Below, one piece after another: positions 62,734 to 64,000 of a DNA stretch of 64,000 bases. Under the pieces are notes generated by a model. It did no database searches. It saw only the letters and a list, made by a program, of their open reading frames with translations, and had not been told where the DNA came from. The translations under genes and the position numbers were made by a program. Location of the stretch: assembly GCF_021462415.1 (NCBI RefSeq), contig NZ_JAKEDS010000006.1, positions 59,379 to 123,378 of the forward strand, given 5' to 3'. The stretch comes from Rhodohalobacter sp. 614A (GTDB taxonomy: Bacteria > Bacteroidota > Rhodothermia > Balneolales > Balneolaceae). Numbering within the stretch: the first letter of the stretch is position 1; each line of letters starts with the position of its first letter.

Positions 62734-63157
62734 GAACGAATAGTACCAATTCCATGAGTAAATAGTACCGGTAAAATGAGTAAATAGTACCACTAAAGCG
62801 AGGAATTAGTACTTTATGGTGAGTGATTAGTACCGTTTAACACGAGTGATTAGTACTGTCACTTTTCACGCTTCCCCAGGTAATGTGAGTAATTAGTACC
62901 ACATTTTATCTAACACAATAAAATTAATGCGAGTTATTAGTACCTATTACCCCTCACAAATCAAGGTATTGCGAGTTAATAGCACCAATTTCTGCCTATT
63001 TATTCAGGTAATACGAGTAAATAGTACCTTATTTTATCCGCTACCTCCAGTAATGCGAGCAAATAGTACTAACTTCTGCCCTTCACAGCCAAAGTAATGC
63101 GAGTAATTAGTTTATTATCTATCTACCATGGTCAAGGTGGTGCGAGTAATTAGTACC
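62734..63157 (+). repeat. Iteron array (13 direct copies), replication origin
   Basis: Thirteen copies of a 14-base core (consensus GAGTAAWTAGTACC) start at 62734, 62756, 62778, 62800, 62821, 62844, 62887, 62931, 62973, 63015, 63057, 63101 and 63144, all in one orientation. Steps are 22, 22, 22, 21, 23, then 43, 44, 42, 42, 42, 44, 43. Most later copies are preceded by a conserved GTAATGC. This is the binding platform for the Rep_3-type initiator encoded next. Copies 1 and 12 are the most degenerate. Confidence 0.92.
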
Positions 63158-63160
63158 TTG

Positions 63161-63200
63161 TTGAAAAAAGATTGAAAAAAGGTATCAAAATTTTTATATA
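63161..63200 (+). other. A-rich unwinding element
   Basis: TTGAAAAAAG at 63161-63170 and again at 63172-63181 form an 11-base tandem, followed by AAAATTTTTATATA. This AT-rich patch between the last iteron and the rep gene fits the DNA-unwinding element of an iteron origin. No clear DnaA box was seen nearby. Confidence 0.55.
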
Positions 63201-63224
63201 ATGAGTACTATTTAGATCACTCAT
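63201..63224. promoter_or_regulatory. Inverted half-iteron repeat at rep promoter
   Basis: ATGAGT (63201-63206) is mirrored by ACTCAT (63219-63224), 20 bases before the rep ATG. Iteron-type initiators usually repress their own gene as dimers at inverted repeats resembling iteron halves (for example GAGTAC here), so this is a candidate operator. Confidence 0.6.
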
Positions 63225-63243
63225 ACACCACTGCTAATTTCTC

Positions 63244-64000
63244 ATGGTACCAAAGAAAAAAGAGAAACACCTTCCCGATTCACTGGTCGCAACACAGAGA
63301 AACGATCTGATCCATGGCCAACAACAACTCACATTAATTCAAAAAAGAATATTCACCCTGGTTGTTAAACAAATCAACAGAGATGACAAGGACTTTAAAA
63401 CCTACGTCATTAATGTGAAAGACTTAGTAGAAGCCGGAAACAGTAAGAGTATATACAATCGATTGAAAGATGAAACAAAAAAATTAATTTCGAAAGTGCT
63501 TACCAAGAAGGAGAATGTTGGCAGTAAAACATCTTTTACGCACTGGACCATGATTTCGAAAGCCCATCATACTGAAGGTGAAGGAGTCTTGGAAATAAAT
63601 TTACATCCGGATATCCGAGACATGCTGCTTCATCTTAAAGATCAGGGAAATTTTACCCCGGTCCCCATTTCTGAATTATTAGCCTGCAGAAGCACGTATG
63701 GCCAGCGAATCTATGAGTTGCTTTATTCCTGGCGGAGACATGGCGAATGGGAGGTTTCAGTAGAAGACTTGCGGTTTTCTCTTGCTATCGAAGATAAATA
63801 TCAAAACTATGCTGATTTCAGGCGATATGTACTTGAGAAAGCGCAATCGGATATTGCAAAAAACACAAATATGAGATTTGAATGGGAGGAAAAAAAGAAC
63901 GCTACCGGACTGGGTTCCGGCCGTAAAATAACTCACATTCATTTCACTTTTAAAATCATTAATGATCAGATCGATTTTGATTTTGAAAGCGACTCAGGTG
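63244..64000 (+). CDS. rep: Rep_3-family replication initiator, partial
   Basis: Open from ATG 63244 past the right edge (252 codons seen). Two winged-helix domains fit the RepB/Rep_3 family: LTLIQKRIFTLVVKQINRDD and VKDLVEAGNSKSIYNRLKDETKKLISKVL in the first; LACRSTYGQRIYELLYSWRRHGEWEVSVEDLRFSLAIEDKYQNYADFRRYVLEKAQSDI in the second. EINLHPDIRDMLL links them. The protein binds iterons as a monomer to start replication and can act as its own repressor. The C-terminus is not in the window. Confidence 0.92.
   Translation, partial: MVPKKKEKHLPDSLVATQRNDLIHGQQQLTLIQKRIFTLVVKQINRDDKDFKTYVINVKDLVEAGNSKSIYNRLKDETKKLISKVLTKKENVGSKTSFTHWTMISKAHHTEGEGVLEINLHPDIRDMLLHLKDQGNFTPVPISELLACRSTYGQRIYELLYSWRRHGEWEVSVEDLRFSLAIEDKYQNYADFRRYVLEKAQSDIAKNTNMRFEWEEKKNATGLGSGRKITHIHFTFKIINDQIDFDFESDSG

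Noticed and set aside
62539..62793. Longer version of the gene at 62230-62538
   Set aside because: The extra N-terminal frame overlaps the first iterons and has an odd composition; ATG 62538 is better.
62734..63157. CRISPR-like array of repeats with variable spacers
   Set aside because: The repeat core is only 14 bases and degenerate, the spacing changes from 22 to about 43, no cas genes are near, and a Rep_3 gene follows. These are iterons.

Overview
The window reads as most of a large conjugative, metal-resistance plasmid (or a very plasmid-like element). The host is probably a halophilic or marine member of the Balneolota/Rhodothermota, with broader Bacteroidota as the alternative. That assignment is inference: translation starts lack strong Shine-Dalgarno sequences, there are many small lipoproteins with Bacteroidota-like N-termini, and the metal-efflux gene families (RND pump fused to TolC, PII-like partners, HMA-CDF) are typical of that group. 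No rRNA, tRNA, CRISPR array or intact insertion sequence was seen.

Layout. (1) 1-5000 is a decayed accessory zone: a partial lipoprotein, a twice-frameshifted lipoprotein gene, a META-domain lipoprotein, a PH-domain fragment, a DUF2281/PemK-like toxin-antitoxin pair and an unusual double-HTH regulator. (2) 4540-24618 is a heavy-metal efflux island with two RND systems. The first is czcC-czcB-czcA followed by a PII-like gene, a broken methyltransferase gene, a P1B-4-type ATPase and a DUF4105 protein. The second starts after a Fur-family regulator and a Nur-box-like site. It holds a CzcA pump fused to its own TolC-like outer-membrane factor, an adaptor, a second PII-like gene and an HMA-CDF transporter. 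In both loci a strong hairpin sits about 20 nt upstream of the PII-like gene. (3) 24784-27711 encodes a secreted di-haem protein, a Rieske lipoprotein and a porin interrupted by an in-frame TGA, behind a DtxR-like operator. (4) 27875-29737 is an AbiE-type toxin-antitoxin system.

(5) 29920-45634 is a redox and sugar/aldehyde island on the plus strand. It carries Crp/Fnr and AraC regulators, an F420/NADP-type oxidoreductase, a quinone reductase, three aldo/keto reductases, an exported flavodoxin, two NTF2-like proteins, an SMP-30 lactonase, a PQQ-type sugar dehydrogenase, a carboxylesterase, a carboxymuconolactone decarboxylase-like protein and a cupin. Most of these products carry export signals, so much of the chemistry should occur in the periplasm.

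(6) 45989-61814, all on the minus strand, is the transfer region: a relaxosome operon (MobC-like protein, relaxase, tandem ribbon-helix-helix protein), a terminator and a structured intergenic element, then traF-trbBCDE-lipoprotein-trbJLFGI-X-traG. The order matches the trb clusters of Ti/IncP plasmids. The extra gene X, next to the coupling-protein gene, carries a copy of a domain found in the relaxase. (7) 62182-64000 is the replication module: 13 direct iterons with an abrupt switch from 22-bp to 43-bp spacing, a lone inverted iteron, A-rich 11-mers, an inverted repeat at the rep promoter and the 5' part of a Rep_3-family initiator gene that runs off the right edge.

No single stretch is certain to be a new system. 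The most promising signals are the relaxase-domain paralogue between trbI and traG, the two-tempo iteron array with its outlying inverted iteron, the hairpin-PII arrangement shared by both pumps, and the secreted redox cluster with its candidate switchable leader and AraC repeats.
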